From Nostoc sp. KVJ3 (lineage in GTDB: Bacteria; Cyanobacteriota; Cyanobacteriia; Cyanobacteriales; Nostocaceae): a stretch of DNA of 64,000 nt. The stretch lies in contig NZ_WWFG01000001.1 of assembly GCF_026127265.1 (NCBI RefSeq), positions 2,457,501 through 2,521,500 on the forward strand, given 5' to 3'. This document shows, piece after piece, positions 53,301 through 62,633 of the stretch; position 1 is the stretch's first letter; each line of letters begins with the position of its first letter. A program made the position numbers and the translations under genes. Below the pieces are notes generated by a model. That model ran no database searches and was not told the DNA's origin. It worked only from the letters and a program-made list of their open reading frames with translations.

Positions 53301-54587
53301 TAAAGGATTATGACTCATACTCCGTTCTGGTTGTAACTTTTCTACCAGAAACTCAAAGGGAATATCTTGATGAGAGTAGGCATCTAAACAAGTTTGGCGA
53401 GTTTGTTGAAGGAATTCGATAAAGCTTTGCTCAGGTTTGATTTGGTTACGCAGTACCAAAGTGTTGACAAAAAAGCCGATTAATGAATCTGTCTGACTAT
53501 GGGTGCGGTTGGCAATGGGAGAACCAATACATAAGTCTTCTTGGCGACTGTAACGAGCAAGTAGAATATTCAAAGTTGCCAACAAAGTCATAAACAAACT
53601 TGCCCCTTGTTGTTGACTCAAAGCTTTAATGGCACTGGTTAATTCCGGCATTAGAGAGGAGAGATAACGTGCGCCTCGGTAGCTTTGTAATGCTGGACGG
53701 GGATAATCGGTAGGTAACTCCAGTAATGGGGGAGCATCCTGAAGTTGATTTTTCCAGTAGTTTATCTGAGTTTCTAATACTTCCCCTTGTAGCCAATTTC
53801 GTTGCCAGTTTGCGTAATCGCTGTATTGAATGGGTAATGGTGCAAGTGTTGGGGTTTGATTTTGGGCAAAAGCGGTATAAGCTTGTCGTAACTCACGGAC
53901 AAAGACCCCCATTGACCAGCCATCACTAATAATATGGTGCATATTAATGAGCAATACATATTTTTGCTCTTTGAGTTGCAGCAATTTCGCTTTAAATAAA
54001 GGGCCGGTATTTAAGTCAAAGGGTTCTTGAACATGAGTATTGATAAAATGCTGGATTTTTGGAGATTGGGAATATTCATCAAGGTTTTGGCAGTCTTGTA
54101 TCGTTAAAACTTCGATGTCGTTTAAATTTGCGTAGTTTACCGCCACAGGCATCGCAATCTGGGGATTTCCCGCCACTGTGGGAAAATACATTCGTAGGCT
54201 CGCATGCCGGTTAAGCAGATAAGCAAAACTAGAGTGCAGAGCATTAATATTCAGATTGCCGTCTAGTTGTAAACCCATCGGCATATTGTAACTAGCTGAT
54301 GTCCCTTGGAGTTGTGCTAAAAGCCAGAGGCGTTGTTGAGCAAATGAAAGGTACTTTGGGGTGTCATCTGGCAAGGTTGGAATTTCTTCTGCCATGACAG
54401 TTGTAGCTTTGGCAGAATTTAAAAATGCTAATATATCTGCTTTATTGGTTTGAATTTCCTGCTTTAGTTCAGAAGTGAGGGTGTTTTTGCTAGTCCGAAT
54501 TCGTAACTTATCATCTTCAGCCCAAATTCGGCATCCTATATTCTGCAAACGTAGCATTAAACCAACTATTTGCTCATTTTTAGTCAT
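50376..54587 (-). CDS. NRPS terminal module: docking-C-A-PCP-TE
   Basis: The 1403-residue protein starts with a TubC-like docking domain (about 1-60). Then come a condensation domain (about 70-510, HHIISDGWS), an adenylation domain (about 530-1010, IYTSGSTGRPKGV near 694, NGYGPTEST, ITLPPS), a carrier domain (NFFNLGGHSLLAV, phosphopantetheine Ser near 1073) and a type I thioesterase (about 1140-1400, AGYSSG nucleophile). The pocket residues read by alignment to GrsA are D-A-W-T-V-A-G-V-C-K, close to the Phe-type code DAWTIAAVCK, so an aromatic residue is likely. The TE marks this as the last module, releasing or cyclising the peptide. No epimerase is seen. The start has no Shine-Dalgarno. Confidence 0.93.
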   Translation of the reverse strand: MTKNEQIVGLMLRLQNIGCRIWAEDDKLRIRTSKNTLTSELKQEIQTNKADILAFLNSAKATTVMAEEIPTLPDDTPKYLSFAQQRLWLLAQLQGTSASYNMPMGLQLDGNLNINALHSSFAYLLNRHASLRMYFPTVAGNPQIAMPVAVNYANLNDIEVLTIQDCQNLDEYSQSPKIQHFINTHVQEPFDLNTGPLFKAKLLQLKEQKYVLLINMHHIISDGWSMGVFVRELRQAYTAFAQNQTPTLAPLPIQYSDYANWQRNWLQGEVLETQINYWKNQLQDAPPLLELPTDYPRPALQSYRGARYLSSLMPELTSAIKALSQQQGASLFMTLLATLNILLARYSRQEDLCIGSPIANRTHSQTDSLIGFFVNTLVLRNQIKPEQSFIEFLQQTRQTCLDAYSHQDIPFEFLVEKLQPERSMSHNPLFQVMLVLENNESSDLSLPGLEIQWLDLTCPFAKFDLTLLVIESDNQLNCYWEYATDLFDQNTIQRMAEQFEVLLQGIVDNPLQPIKTLPLMTAAELLQLQCWNQTETNYPHEKTLVDLFEQQAAKNPHNFALVFESQSLTYQQLNQKANQLAHYLIQNHQIQPDTLIGICVERSLEMIIGVLGILKAGGAYVPIDPIYPKERIGFILEDSRTSVLLTQSFLKDQLPLAELENPCQVICLDEENLGEALTDNPSPQSTPDNLVYVIYTSGSTGRPKGVMIEHRGLVNLTLAIAKVLQIKPESRLLQFASFSFDASIWEISTALAAGACLHLAQKETLLPTQDLVNFLAEHKISHITLPPSVLSLLPQAALPDWQTIVVAGEPCPTELVTQWATERRFFNGYGPTESTVCASIALCYPNGKKPPIGQPLSNIRIYILDAYNQPLPLGIIGELCIAGVGLARGYLNLPDLTAEKFIDVELFGKTERIYKTGDLAKWHSDGNLEYLGRIDNQIKLRGFRIEIGEIESILWQYPSVKEAIVILDKTERNQSLVAYVTGIATDLCTQLKNDLQSRLPDYMIPAQIIVLDELPLTPNGKIDRKALPAPNCEVEGLYEAPRNEVEQQLAQVWSAVLERQKIGINDNFFNLGGHSLLAVKLLNNIQQVFEKQLSLSSLFQNPTIAQLAQQLNNTQVQQSNPDLLLLQPLGDATPLFCLPGANGHGFYFRDLAINFGTERPVYGLETPGRNGSTTLPESVELHARKLIELLRQQQPKSPYILAGYSSGCAVAFEMASQLERQGETVSLLAIFDAGLVSHPKYITERTDLDWIWQTIQRIEVLKGVSLGLKYDDLATQSHDLARWELTAEYLYRHHVLPEHSTLSLLKTNLQTIKVLTLNYAKYQPNHPISAPIVLFRAQEVDEILLEELQAFSDCTLSDWGWQAYTQQPVRVIEVPGNHGRMLYEPNVKILSRQLQIAIADHVK

Positions 54588-54775
54588 AATTTTAGTTGAA
54601 TGTTGATATTAGGAATTAGTTTTTAATAGGAGATACTATAGGAATATTATTTGATTTTTGAAAAAATCTAAGATATGTAGGGTGTGTTATCGCGTAGCGT
54701 AACGCACCTAAAATTCGAGGTAGTGCGTTAGCCTTTGGCATTTGACTTGAAGATGTGTTTTAAACTGGGGTAATT
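54588..54775. repeat. Palindromic repeat between NRPS genes
   Basis: 54679-54728 contains GTGTGTTATCGCGTAGCG, TAACGCAC and GTGCGTTA, self-complementary pieces like those at 37922-37985. The 188-base gap has no ORF. Confidence 0.55.
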
Positions 54776-57700
54776 TTAAAATTCAATTTCCTCTTCGTCT
54801 GAGTTGAGAGGCTGCATACTTTCGTCGGTGGAATTAACCCAAATGCAGGTATCAAGATAATTAGCTAATTCACTGAGACTAGGAAATTCAAATATCTTTC
54901 GTAGGGATAGTTCTACTTTAAAATTATCACGGATACGGGCAATTAGTTGGGTTGCTAATAATGAATGTCCCCCCAAATTGAAGAAGTTATCTTGTCGGGC
55001 AATTACTTCATATTTAAGCATTTTTGCCCATAATTCAGCAAGCAATTTTTCTGTTACCGTTACAGGTAATTCAATGTCTGGTGCTGAAACTCCTGTATCT
55101 GGTACGGGTAAGGCTTTGCGAGCTATTTTACCATTTGGTGTTAATGGCAGTTTTTCTAAAACAGTGAAATGACTAGGAATCATATAATCAGGGAGGGCTT
55201 TTACGAGAAAATCCCGCCATTCTTCTAATAAATTTGAGTCAATTTGATTGGTACGATATTGTAATGGTTGGTTTGCATAATCTTGCCAAGGTTTCAGTTG
55301 CAAATTCTCCCCTTGTTTAAATCGTGGCAATGTCACTTGTCCCGAAATATCCCGTTGAAAAATGACATCGTAATTAGAAAATCTGGTAGGATTATATTGG
55401 ATAAAAGGTGTGTAGGGCAAATTTAGCGCTAAAGTTCGCAATGCTTCGGGTTCTATGCCTAGTTTGACTTGGGCAATTGCTGCTTTTAAGTCTGCAACAG
55501 TACCATTTAATTGAGCAATTTCTTCTAACATTGCCATTTCTGAAATGAGACGAGCATTAGGAATATTCTTGATACCTAATAAATCAGGCTGCTGAGTTTT
55601 TAAAATTTTCTCTATTGTTTTTAAATTAATTTTTTCATCTTGCCAATCTAACCATTGAGGTTCCGTGACAGGAATATCTGTTTGATCCAAGTGTAAAACA
55701 ACATCATAACGAAAACGGCTCATTTCCGTTTGGGCATAACCCCGTTGCAATTGAATTTGTACATGGCTAATTCGAGGAAATCGTTGTTTTAAAGCAAAAA
55801 ATAAATCAGGATCAATCAGTAACTCGCCTTCGGTGTCAATGCTTTTTTGAATCTGTTGATGCAAGTCCTTAATTGACAACTCATCGGGGGCGCGATGAAA
55901 CTCGACTGCGGTATGGAAAGCTTCTAGTAATTGAAGATTACGCACATCTCCAATAAAGATTGAACCGTGAGTTTTTACAGCTTTGACAGCCCCCTCCAAT
56001 ACTTGTAAAAAGTAATCCAGAGAGGGAAAATACTGGATAACAGAATTTATGATTACCAAGTCATAAGCATTTGTTTCAATGCTGTCAAACTGGTTAGCTG
56101 CACTAAATTTTAAGGTAACTTTGTCTTGGAGAGATTGCTGTTTGAGATGTTGTTCAATATAGTGCAATGCTTCAGGTGAAAAATCCGTGCCTAAGTACTG
56201 CTGACAATGAGGCGCAATTTTAAATAATAATAGCCCTGTCCCACAACCAATTTCCCAAATCCGTTGCGGTTCTAGTTCCAGAATTTGGGCAACTGTTGTA
56301 TCTCGCCATTCCTGCATCGCCGCTTCGGGAATCGGTTTTCCGGTGTAGCTATCATTCCAACCTGCTAGATTTAGTATTGGGTCGTTGCTTGGGGTTTGTT
56401 GTTGAGAGTAGCTATCATTAAAAACTTGCTGCCACAATTCCACTTGTTCAGAGGTTGTCTGCAATGTCTCTACTTCTGTTGGTGTAGTTACAATATAAGC
56501 TAGCAAGCGTTGAGCGATCGCATCTTCTCCTGCTAAAATCACAACTGCTTGCTGAATTTTCGGGTGTTGAGCTAATAAAGCTTCAATTTCACCCAATTCA
56601 ATCCGAAAGCCCCGCAGTTTAACTTGGTTATCAATCCGCCCCAAATATTCTAAGTTACCGTCTCCCAACCATCTTGCTAAATCTCCAGTTTTATAAACTC
56701 GTTCTCGTTCGCCAAACAATTCCAGTTCGATAAATTTTTCGGCTGTCAGTTCAGCACGGTTTAGATAGCCACGGGCTAAACCAGCACCCGCAATACAAAG
56801 TTCGCCAGGAATCCCAGGAGGTAAGGGTTGGTTTTGGTTGTCTAAAATGTAGATGCGTGTATTGGCAATTGGTTGTCCGATTAATAAATTGCCTACTAGA
56901 TCCCTTTTTCCAGTTGCTTCGTAGACACAACACCCAACAACCGCTTCTGTGGGGCCATATTCGTTAATCAGGCGGGTATCGGGGGCATGAGTCAGCCAGG
57001 GAATTATTTGGTTAGCGTGTAATGCCTCACCACCTAAAACAAAGGCATTAACCCGATTTGGCATAGTAACCGCATCGAGTTGCTGATTTAATATTTCCAG
57101 ATGGGACGGTGTGATTTTGACAAGAGAAAGACGTTTGTTTTGTTTAACGATGTTTGCTAAAGCTTCAATTTCTTGTTTTTCTCTCACCAAGGTGGTAGTG
57201 CGTCCACAAATTAGAGGTAGAAAGAGGGAGGTAATGGTTGCATCAAAGCTTAGGGAAGATTGCACAGGTGTACCTTGTCCTTGGGCTACTGCATAGAAGT
57301 CTTTTGCCCAGTGCAAATAGTTACTTAAACCACGGTGCAGTATTTCTACGCCTTTTGGTCGTCCAGTAGAGCCTGATGTGTAAATTACATAAGCTAAATC
57401 ATCTTGATTTTGGATTTTAAGATTTTCTGTTCCCTGTTCCCTGTTCCCTGTTCCCTCTCGATCTAAATAGAGTACTTGGTATTGCCGCTCGCATTCTTTA
57501 AGCGCTAATCTATCTTTAAGTTGACTATGAGTTAGCAAAACCCTTGCCCCACAGTCTTCCAGCATAAAACGAATCCGCTCTTGTGGGTAGTTGGGGTCAA
57601 TTGGCACATACGCCCCGCCCATTTTAAGAATACCAAATAAACCAATGACCATCTCTAGCGATCGCTCTACACAAATCGCTATCAATGGATTATCATGCTC

Positions 57701-60700
57701 TTTTTTGATTTCTAATAGAGAATACGCCAGTTGATTAGCTTTTTGGTTGAGTTCTTGATAACTCAGGCTGCAATCTTCAAACACCACGGCAATGTTATCG
57801 GGGGTTTGTGCAACTTGTTGTTCAAATAGAGTTACCAGCGTCTGGTGTTGAGGATAATCGATGTTAGTTTGATTCCAAACTCGCAGTTGTTGAATTTCTG
57901 CTGTTGTCATCAAGGGCAGCTTACTGATGGGCTGTTGGGGATTTTCGGTAATTGCTTCTAGCAATACTTCAAAGTGTCCCGCCATACGTTGAATAGTTTC
58001 TGCTTTAAATAAATCGGTGGCATATTCCCACATACAATGCAGTTGTTCGTCCCTTTCGCAAATATCCAAGGTCAAATCAAACTTGGCGAATGGATAAGTT
58101 TGATTTAACCATTTAATATCCAGCCCTGGTAAACTAACATTTGTCCCCGACCCTTCGGTGTTTTGCAACACGATCATCACTTGGAATAAAGGGTTATGGC
58201 TGAGACTGCGTTCTGGTTGTAACTGTTCTACCAAATATTCAAAGGGAATATCTTGATGAGCGTAGGCATCTAAGCAAGTTTGGCGGGTTTGTTGAAGTAA
58301 CTCACTAAATCCTTGCTCTGGCTTGATTTTGCTCCGTAATACTAAGGTGTTGACAAAAAAGCCGATTAGTGATTCTGTGTACTTATGGGTACGATTTGCG
58401 ATCGCACTACCAACACACAAATCCTCTTGACGGCTGTAACGCGATAGTAAGATATTAAAAGTCGTCAACAGGGTCATAAACAAACTAACCCCGAATTTTC
58501 GACTCAATATTTTGAGTTTCTGAGTCAGTTCATGGCTCAAACGATATTCCTTGCGTCCACCTTGGTAACTTTGCTGCACCGGACGGGAATAATCGGTAGG
58601 CAAATCTAGCAATCGCGGAGCATCGCCTAGTTGTTGTTTCCAATAATTTTCTTGACTTTCTAAAATCTCCCCTTGTAACCAACTGCGCTGCCAAGCTGCA
58701 TAATCACTATACTGAATCGGCAATGGTGACAATTTTGGAGCATCCCCCGCAGCAAAAGCCGAATAAGCCTGTTCCCATTCGCGTTTAAACACCCCCATCG
58801 ACCAGCCATCGCTAATAATGTGGTGCATATTCAGGAGCAGCACATTTTTTTGTTCGCTTAATTGCAGGAGTTTCGCTTTGAAAAGAGGGCCAGTATTTAA
58901 GTTAAATGGTTCTTGGGCGTGGTTATTTGATAAGCGTTGTACGGTTTCTGCTTGAGTCTGGGAATCAAGTTTTTGTAAATCTGCGATTTCCAGCACTTCA
59001 ATATCTTCTAGATTTTGGACAACTACTTGCGCTTCTCCCTCCAAAGCTGGAAAATAAGTACGGAGAATGGCATGGCGATCGAGGAGATAATCAAAACTTG
59101 CCCGCAACGCCTCTATATTTAACTTACCATCAAGTTGCAAAGCCGTTGACATATTGTAGGTAGCTGAGGTTCCAGTACCTTCAAGTTGAGCTAAAAACCA
59201 AAGTCTTGATTGAGCAAAAGAAAGAGTTTTGGGAACATTTTCAGGCTGTGGTGTGATGGGCGGTAAAGCGATTCCTGAAGATGCTCGATCAATTTCTGTT
59301 GCTAACTCAGACAAAATACTCTGCTCAAATACCTTACGGACAGGTATTTCCACCCCAAAACTATCACGAATGCGGGTAATTAATTGAGTCGCTAATAAAG
59401 AATGCCCACCCAGTTCAAAAAAGTTATCTCGACGACCAATAGACTTAGCTTTTAAAAGACTTTGCCATAAGGTAGCCAGCAATTCTTCAGTTGGCGTAAC
59501 AAGCACTTCAAAGTTAGTGGAAGTAAATGTATCTGGTGCTGGTAATGATCTGCGATCTAACTTACCGTTGGGGTTAATGGGCAGCTTATCCAATATTATA
59601 ATCTGGCTAGGAAGCATATAATTTGGTAGGCGATTTTTCAGATAGTCCTTAAGTTGATTCGCTAAATTGATAGACTTTTCTGCCGCAGTAAGATATGCTA
59701 AAATCCTGGGATTACTATCAGATTTGTATAAAATAACAACTGCTTCTTTAACTAAAGTGTGTTGTAATAATAACGATTCAATTTCACCGATTTCAATTCT
59801 AAAACCCCGTAATTTAATCTGATCGTCAATGCGACCCAGATACTCAAGATTACCATCACAGTTCCATTTTGCTAAGTCGCCTGTTTTATAAATTCGCTCA
59901 ATTTTCCCAAATAATTCAACATCAATAAATTTTTCATTAGTTAAATCGGGACGATTCAAATAGCCTCGTGCTAAACCCACTCCTGCAATGCACAATTCCC
60001 CAGGAATACCGGGTGGTAAGAGTTGATTATGAGTATCTAAAATGTAGATACGAATATTAGATAATGGTTGCCCAATAGAAGGTTTTTTTCCATTTGGTTC
60101 ACAACTAGCTATAGTGGCAATAACTGTCGATTCTGTCGGCCCGTAGCAATTGAAAAAATGTCGTCCCGTTCCCCATTGTGTCACCAATTCTGCTGAACAA
60201 GCCTCACCACCAACCCCTAGACATTGCAAATCGGGTAAGCTTGCTTGAGGTAAGACAGACAATACCGAAAGAGGTAAAGCGCTGTGAGAAATTTTGTATT
60301 CTGCTAAGAAATTAATCAAGCCTTGACCGGGTAACAAAGTTTCTTTATTAGTAAGATATAAGCAAGCACCTGTTACCAAAGTAGTAGCAATTTCTGCAAC
60401 AGACGGATCAAAACTAAAAGAAACAAACTGAAGTAAACGGCTTTGAGATTGAACTTGAAAAGTTTTCGCCCAAGCCAAGCTTAGATTGACAATTGCACGA
60501 TGCTCAATCATTACCCCTTTGGGTCGCCCCGTTGAACCGGAGGTATAAATTATATAAGCTAAATTATCAGGCGTAATTTTAACATTGGGATTATCTGTTA
60601 ACGCCGAATTAAAAGTTTCTTCATCTAAACAAATAACTTGGTGTTCGAGTTTACTTAGAGATAATTGGTCTTTGATAAAACTTTGGGTTAATAATACCGA

Positions 60701-62491
60701 TGTTCCAGAATCCTGTAGCATGAATTCAATTCGTTCTTGTGGATAACTGGGGTCAATTGGCACATAAGCAGCACCCGCTTTGAGGATACCAAGCACACCA
60801 ATAATCATTTCTAAAGAACGTTCAACACAGATAGCAATTAAGGTATCTAGTTGAATTTGGTGATTTTGAATTAGATAATGAGCGAGTTGGTTAGCTTTTT
60901 GATTAAGTTGTTGATAAGTTAGGCTCTGGGATTCAAATACCAAAGCGAGATTATCAGGAGTTTTAGCAACTTGAGCCTCAAACAGGTTAACCAGAGTTTG
61001 ATTGAGAGGATAATCGGTTTGAGTTTGATTCCAGTGTTGTAGTTGTTGACGTTCAACTTCTGTGAGCAATGGTATAGTATTAATCGGTTGTTGAGAATTA
61101 TCAACAATTTCTTGAATCAAGACTGCAAAATTTCCGATCGTCCTTTGAATGGTTGTAGCTGCAAACAAATCGGTGGCATATTCCCATTCTCCGATTAACC
61201 CTTGGGAAGTTTCCCGAACAATTAGCGACAAATCAAACAGCGTCGTCGTGTTTTCCCATTTAAAGGGATTCAGGGTTAATCCAGGGATTTCTAGAGTCTC
61301 TTGGGTTTCATTTTGCAAGCCAAAAGTCACTTGAAATAGGGGATGATAGGAGAGCGATCGCTCTAAACCCAATTCATCAACCAGTTTTTCAAAGGGTAAA
61401 TCCTGATGATCGTAGGCATCTAGGGTTACTTGCTTCACCCGTTCAAGTAATTCCAAGAAGGTTGGATTCCCTTCTAAGTTGATACGTAATGCTAAGGTAT
61501 TGACAAAAAAGCCAATAAGTGGCTCAGTCTCTCGACGATTCCGGTTTGCGATCGCAGAACCAACAACAATATCATCCTGTCCACTGTAGCGCGAAAGTAA
61601 CAGCGCAAATGCTGTCAGTAAGGTCATAAACAGAGTTGTTCCTGACTCTTGACTCAAACGCTTCAATTTCTGAGTTAAATCCTGATTGAGCTTGCCAAAC
61701 TCACTACGTCCCCGATAGCTTTGCGTTGACGGGCGGGGTTTGTCTGTAGATAATTCTAACAGTGGCGGAACTGCGGATAATTGTTTTTGCCAATAATTGA
61801 GTTGCTTTTGCAATACCTCTCCCTCTAACCATTGTCTTTGCCAGTGAGCGAAATCGGCATATTGCAGCGATAATTCTGGTAAAGGAGAAGGTTTTTTAGC
61901 ACAAAAAGCCGTGTAAAGAGTGAATAATTCCCGGCGGAATATCTGCATTGACCAGCCATCACAAACGATATGATGGATGACGAGCAACAGCAGATGAGAT
62001 TGATTACTCAATTGCAACAATTTCACCCGTAGCAAAGGTGGATTTGATAAGTCAAAGGGTTGTTGCAATTCTTCTATCGCTAATTGCTGCGCTTTAGTTA
62101 ACTGCTTTTTTTCCGTCAATTGTCGCCAGTCTATCAGTTGCATTGTCAACTTAAGATTGTCATGAATCACCTGTATAGGCGAACCATCGATAACTGAAAA
62201 ACTGGAACGTAATATTTCATGACGTTGAATAATTGCTGTAATAGCTTCTTCTAAAGCTGCTATTTGAAGACATCCATTAATTTGTAAAAAAAACGGGACA
62301 TTGTATACACAATTTCCGTCTTCTAGTTGGTCGATAAACCACAGTCTTTGTTGAGCAAAAGAGAGGGGAAGCGGTTGTTTGCGCGAAACAGGTGTGAGGA
62401 GTGGAGATTGCTGTTGTTTTTTCAGTTTTTGTAAGACTAATTCTCGCTTTTCTGGCGAAAGGCTTTCAAGACGTTTTAGGATATCACTCAT
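54776..62491 (-). CDS. NRPS dimodule: C-A-PCP-C-A-N-methyltransferase-PCP
   Basis: The 2571-residue protein begins with a short helical docking segment (MSDILKRLESLSPEKREL). Module 1: C (HHIVCDGWS), A (IYTSGSTGRP near 649, NCYGPTEST), PCP (NFFELGGHSLL near 1023). Module 2: C (HHIISDGWS near 1225), A (near 1705, NEYGPTEAV), a SAM methyltransferase inserted between the A8 and A10 regions (IWEIGCGTGLLL near 2077), then A10 (TPNGKIARKALP) and PCP (NFFNLGGHSLL near 2502). Pocket residues read by eye: module 1 D-P-A-A-G-G-C-V-I-K, no match I recall; module 2 D-A-T-K-V-G-E-V-G-K, close to the Asn code DLTKLGEVGK. The methyltransferase position is that of N-methylating domains, so N-methyl-Asn or similar is expected. 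No TE. Confidence 0.94.
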   Translation of the reverse strand: MSDILKRLESLSPEKRELVLQKLKKQQQSPLLTPVSRKQPLPLSFAQQRLWFIDQLEDGNCVYNVPFFLQINGCLQIAALEEAITAIIQRHEILRSSFSVIDGSPIQVIHDNLKLTMQLIDWRQLTEKKQLTKAQQLAIEELQQPFDLSNPPLLRVKLLQLSNQSHLLLLVIHHIVCDGWSMQIFRRELFTLYTAFCAKKPSPLPELSLQYADFAHWQRQWLEGEVLQKQLNYWQKQLSAVPPLLELSTDKPRPSTQSYRGRSEFGKLNQDLTQKLKRLSQESGTTLFMTLLTAFALLLSRYSGQDDIVVGSAIANRNRRETEPLIGFFVNTLALRINLEGNPTFLELLERVKQVTLDAYDHQDLPFEKLVDELGLERSLSYHPLFQVTFGLQNETQETLEIPGLTLNPFKWENTTTLFDLSLIVRETSQGLIGEWEYATDLFAATTIQRTIGNFAVLIQEIVDNSQQPINTIPLLTEVERQQLQHWNQTQTDYPLNQTLVNLFEAQVAKTPDNLALVFESQSLTYQQLNQKANQLAHYLIQNHQIQLDTLIAICVERSLEMIIGVLGILKAGAAYVPIDPSYPQERIEFMLQDSGTSVLLTQSFIKDQLSLSKLEHQVICLDEETFNSALTDNPNVKITPDNLAYIIYTSGSTGRPKGVMIEHRAIVNLSLAWAKTFQVQSQSRLLQFVSFSFDPSVAEIATTLVTGACLYLTNKETLLPGQGLINFLAEYKISHSALPLSVLSVLPQASLPDLQCLGVGGEACSAELVTQWGTGRHFFNCYGPTESTVIATIASCEPNGKKPSIGQPLSNIRIYILDTHNQLLPPGIPGELCIAGVGLARGYLNRPDLTNEKFIDVELFGKIERIYKTGDLAKWNCDGNLEYLGRIDDQIKLRGFRIEIGEIESLLLQHTLVKEAVVILYKSDSNPRILAYLTAAEKSINLANQLKDYLKNRLPNYMLPSQIIILDKLPINPNGKLDRRSLPAPDTFTSTNFEVLVTPTEELLATLWQSLLKAKSIGRRDNFFELGGHSLLATQLITRIRDSFGVEIPVRKVFEQSILSELATEIDRASSGIALPPITPQPENVPKTLSFAQSRLWFLAQLEGTGTSATYNMSTALQLDGKLNIEALRASFDYLLDRHAILRTYFPALEGEAQVVVQNLEDIEVLEIADLQKLDSQTQAETVQRLSNNHAQEPFNLNTGPLFKAKLLQLSEQKNVLLLNMHHIISDGWSMGVFKREWEQAYSAFAAGDAPKLSPLPIQYSDYAAWQRSWLQGEILESQENYWKQQLGDAPRLLDLPTDYSRPVQQSYQGGRKEYRLSHELTQKLKILSRKFGVSLFMTLLTTFNILLSRYSRQEDLCVGSAIANRTHKYTESLIGFFVNTLVLRSKIKPEQGFSELLQQTRQTCLDAYAHQDIPFEYLVEQLQPERSLSHNPLFQVMIVLQNTEGSGTNVSLPGLDIKWLNQTYPFAKFDLTLDICERDEQLHCMWEYATDLFKAETIQRMAGHFEVLLEAITENPQQPISKLPLMTTAEIQQLRVWNQTNIDYPQHQTLVTLFEQQVAQTPDNIAVVFEDCSLSYQELNQKANQLAYSLLEIKKEHDNPLIAICVERSLEMVIGLFGILKMGGAYVPIDPNYPQERIRFMLEDCGARVLLTHSQLKDRLALKECERQYQVLYLDREGTGNREQGTENLKIQNQDDLAYVIYTSGSTGRPKGVEILHRGLSNYLHWAKDFYAVAQGQGTPVQSSLSFDATITSLFLPLICGRTTTLVREKQEIEALANIVKQNKRLSLVKITPSHLEILNQQLDAVTMPNRVNAFVLGGEALHANQIIPWLTHAPDTRLINEYGPTEAVVGCCVYEATGKRDLVGNLLIGQPIANTRIYILDNQNQPLPPGIPGELCIAGAGLARGYLNRAELTAEKFIELELFGERERVYKTGDLARWLGDGNLEYLGRIDNQVKLRGFRIELGEIEALLAQHPKIQQAVVILAGEDAIAQRLLAYIVTTPTEVETLQTTSEQVELWQQVFNDSYSQQQTPSNDPILNLAGWNDSYTGKPIPEAAMQEWRDTTVAQILELEPQRIWEIGCGTGLLLFKIAPHCQQYLGTDFSPEALHYIEQHLKQQSLQDKVTLKFSAANQFDSIETNAYDLVIINSVIQYFPSLDYFLQVLEGAVKAVKTHGSIFIGDVRNLQLLEAFHTAVEFHRAPDELSIKDLHQQIQKSIDTEGELLIDPDLFFALKQRFPRISHVQIQLQRGYAQTEMSRFRYDVVLHLDQTDIPVTEPQWLDWQDEKINLKTIEKILKTQQPDLLGIKNIPNARLISEMAMLEEIAQLNGTVADLKAAIAQVKLGIEPEALRTLALNLPYTPFIQYNPTRFSNYDVIFQRDISGQVTLPRFKQGENLQLKPWQDYANQPLQYRTNQIDSNLLEEWRDFLVKALPDYMIPSHFTVLEKLPLTPNGKIARKALPVPDTGVSAPDIELPVTVTEKLLAELWAKMLKYEVIARQDNFFNLGGHSLLATQLIARIRDNFKVELSLRKIFEFPSLSELANYLDTCIWVNSTDESMQPLNSDEEEIEF
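57428..57455 (-). repeat. STRR of four TGTTCCC heptamers inside an NRPS adenylation domain
   Basis: Four perfect head-to-tail units lie within the module 2 A domain of the dimodule gene. They are translated as the GTGNREQGTE stretch shortly before the A3 loop. The frame stays open. Confidence 0.85.
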
Positions 62492-62633
62492 AATATTTAT
62501 TGTTAAAAATTATTTAAATCGAACCACAGAGACAGAAGAAGTACAATATTTTATTAATCTCTCGTCAATCTCTATATAAATACTCTGCGTTACTCCGCGT
62601 TCCCTCGGCGTTCCTTTGCGTTTAAAAAAATAC

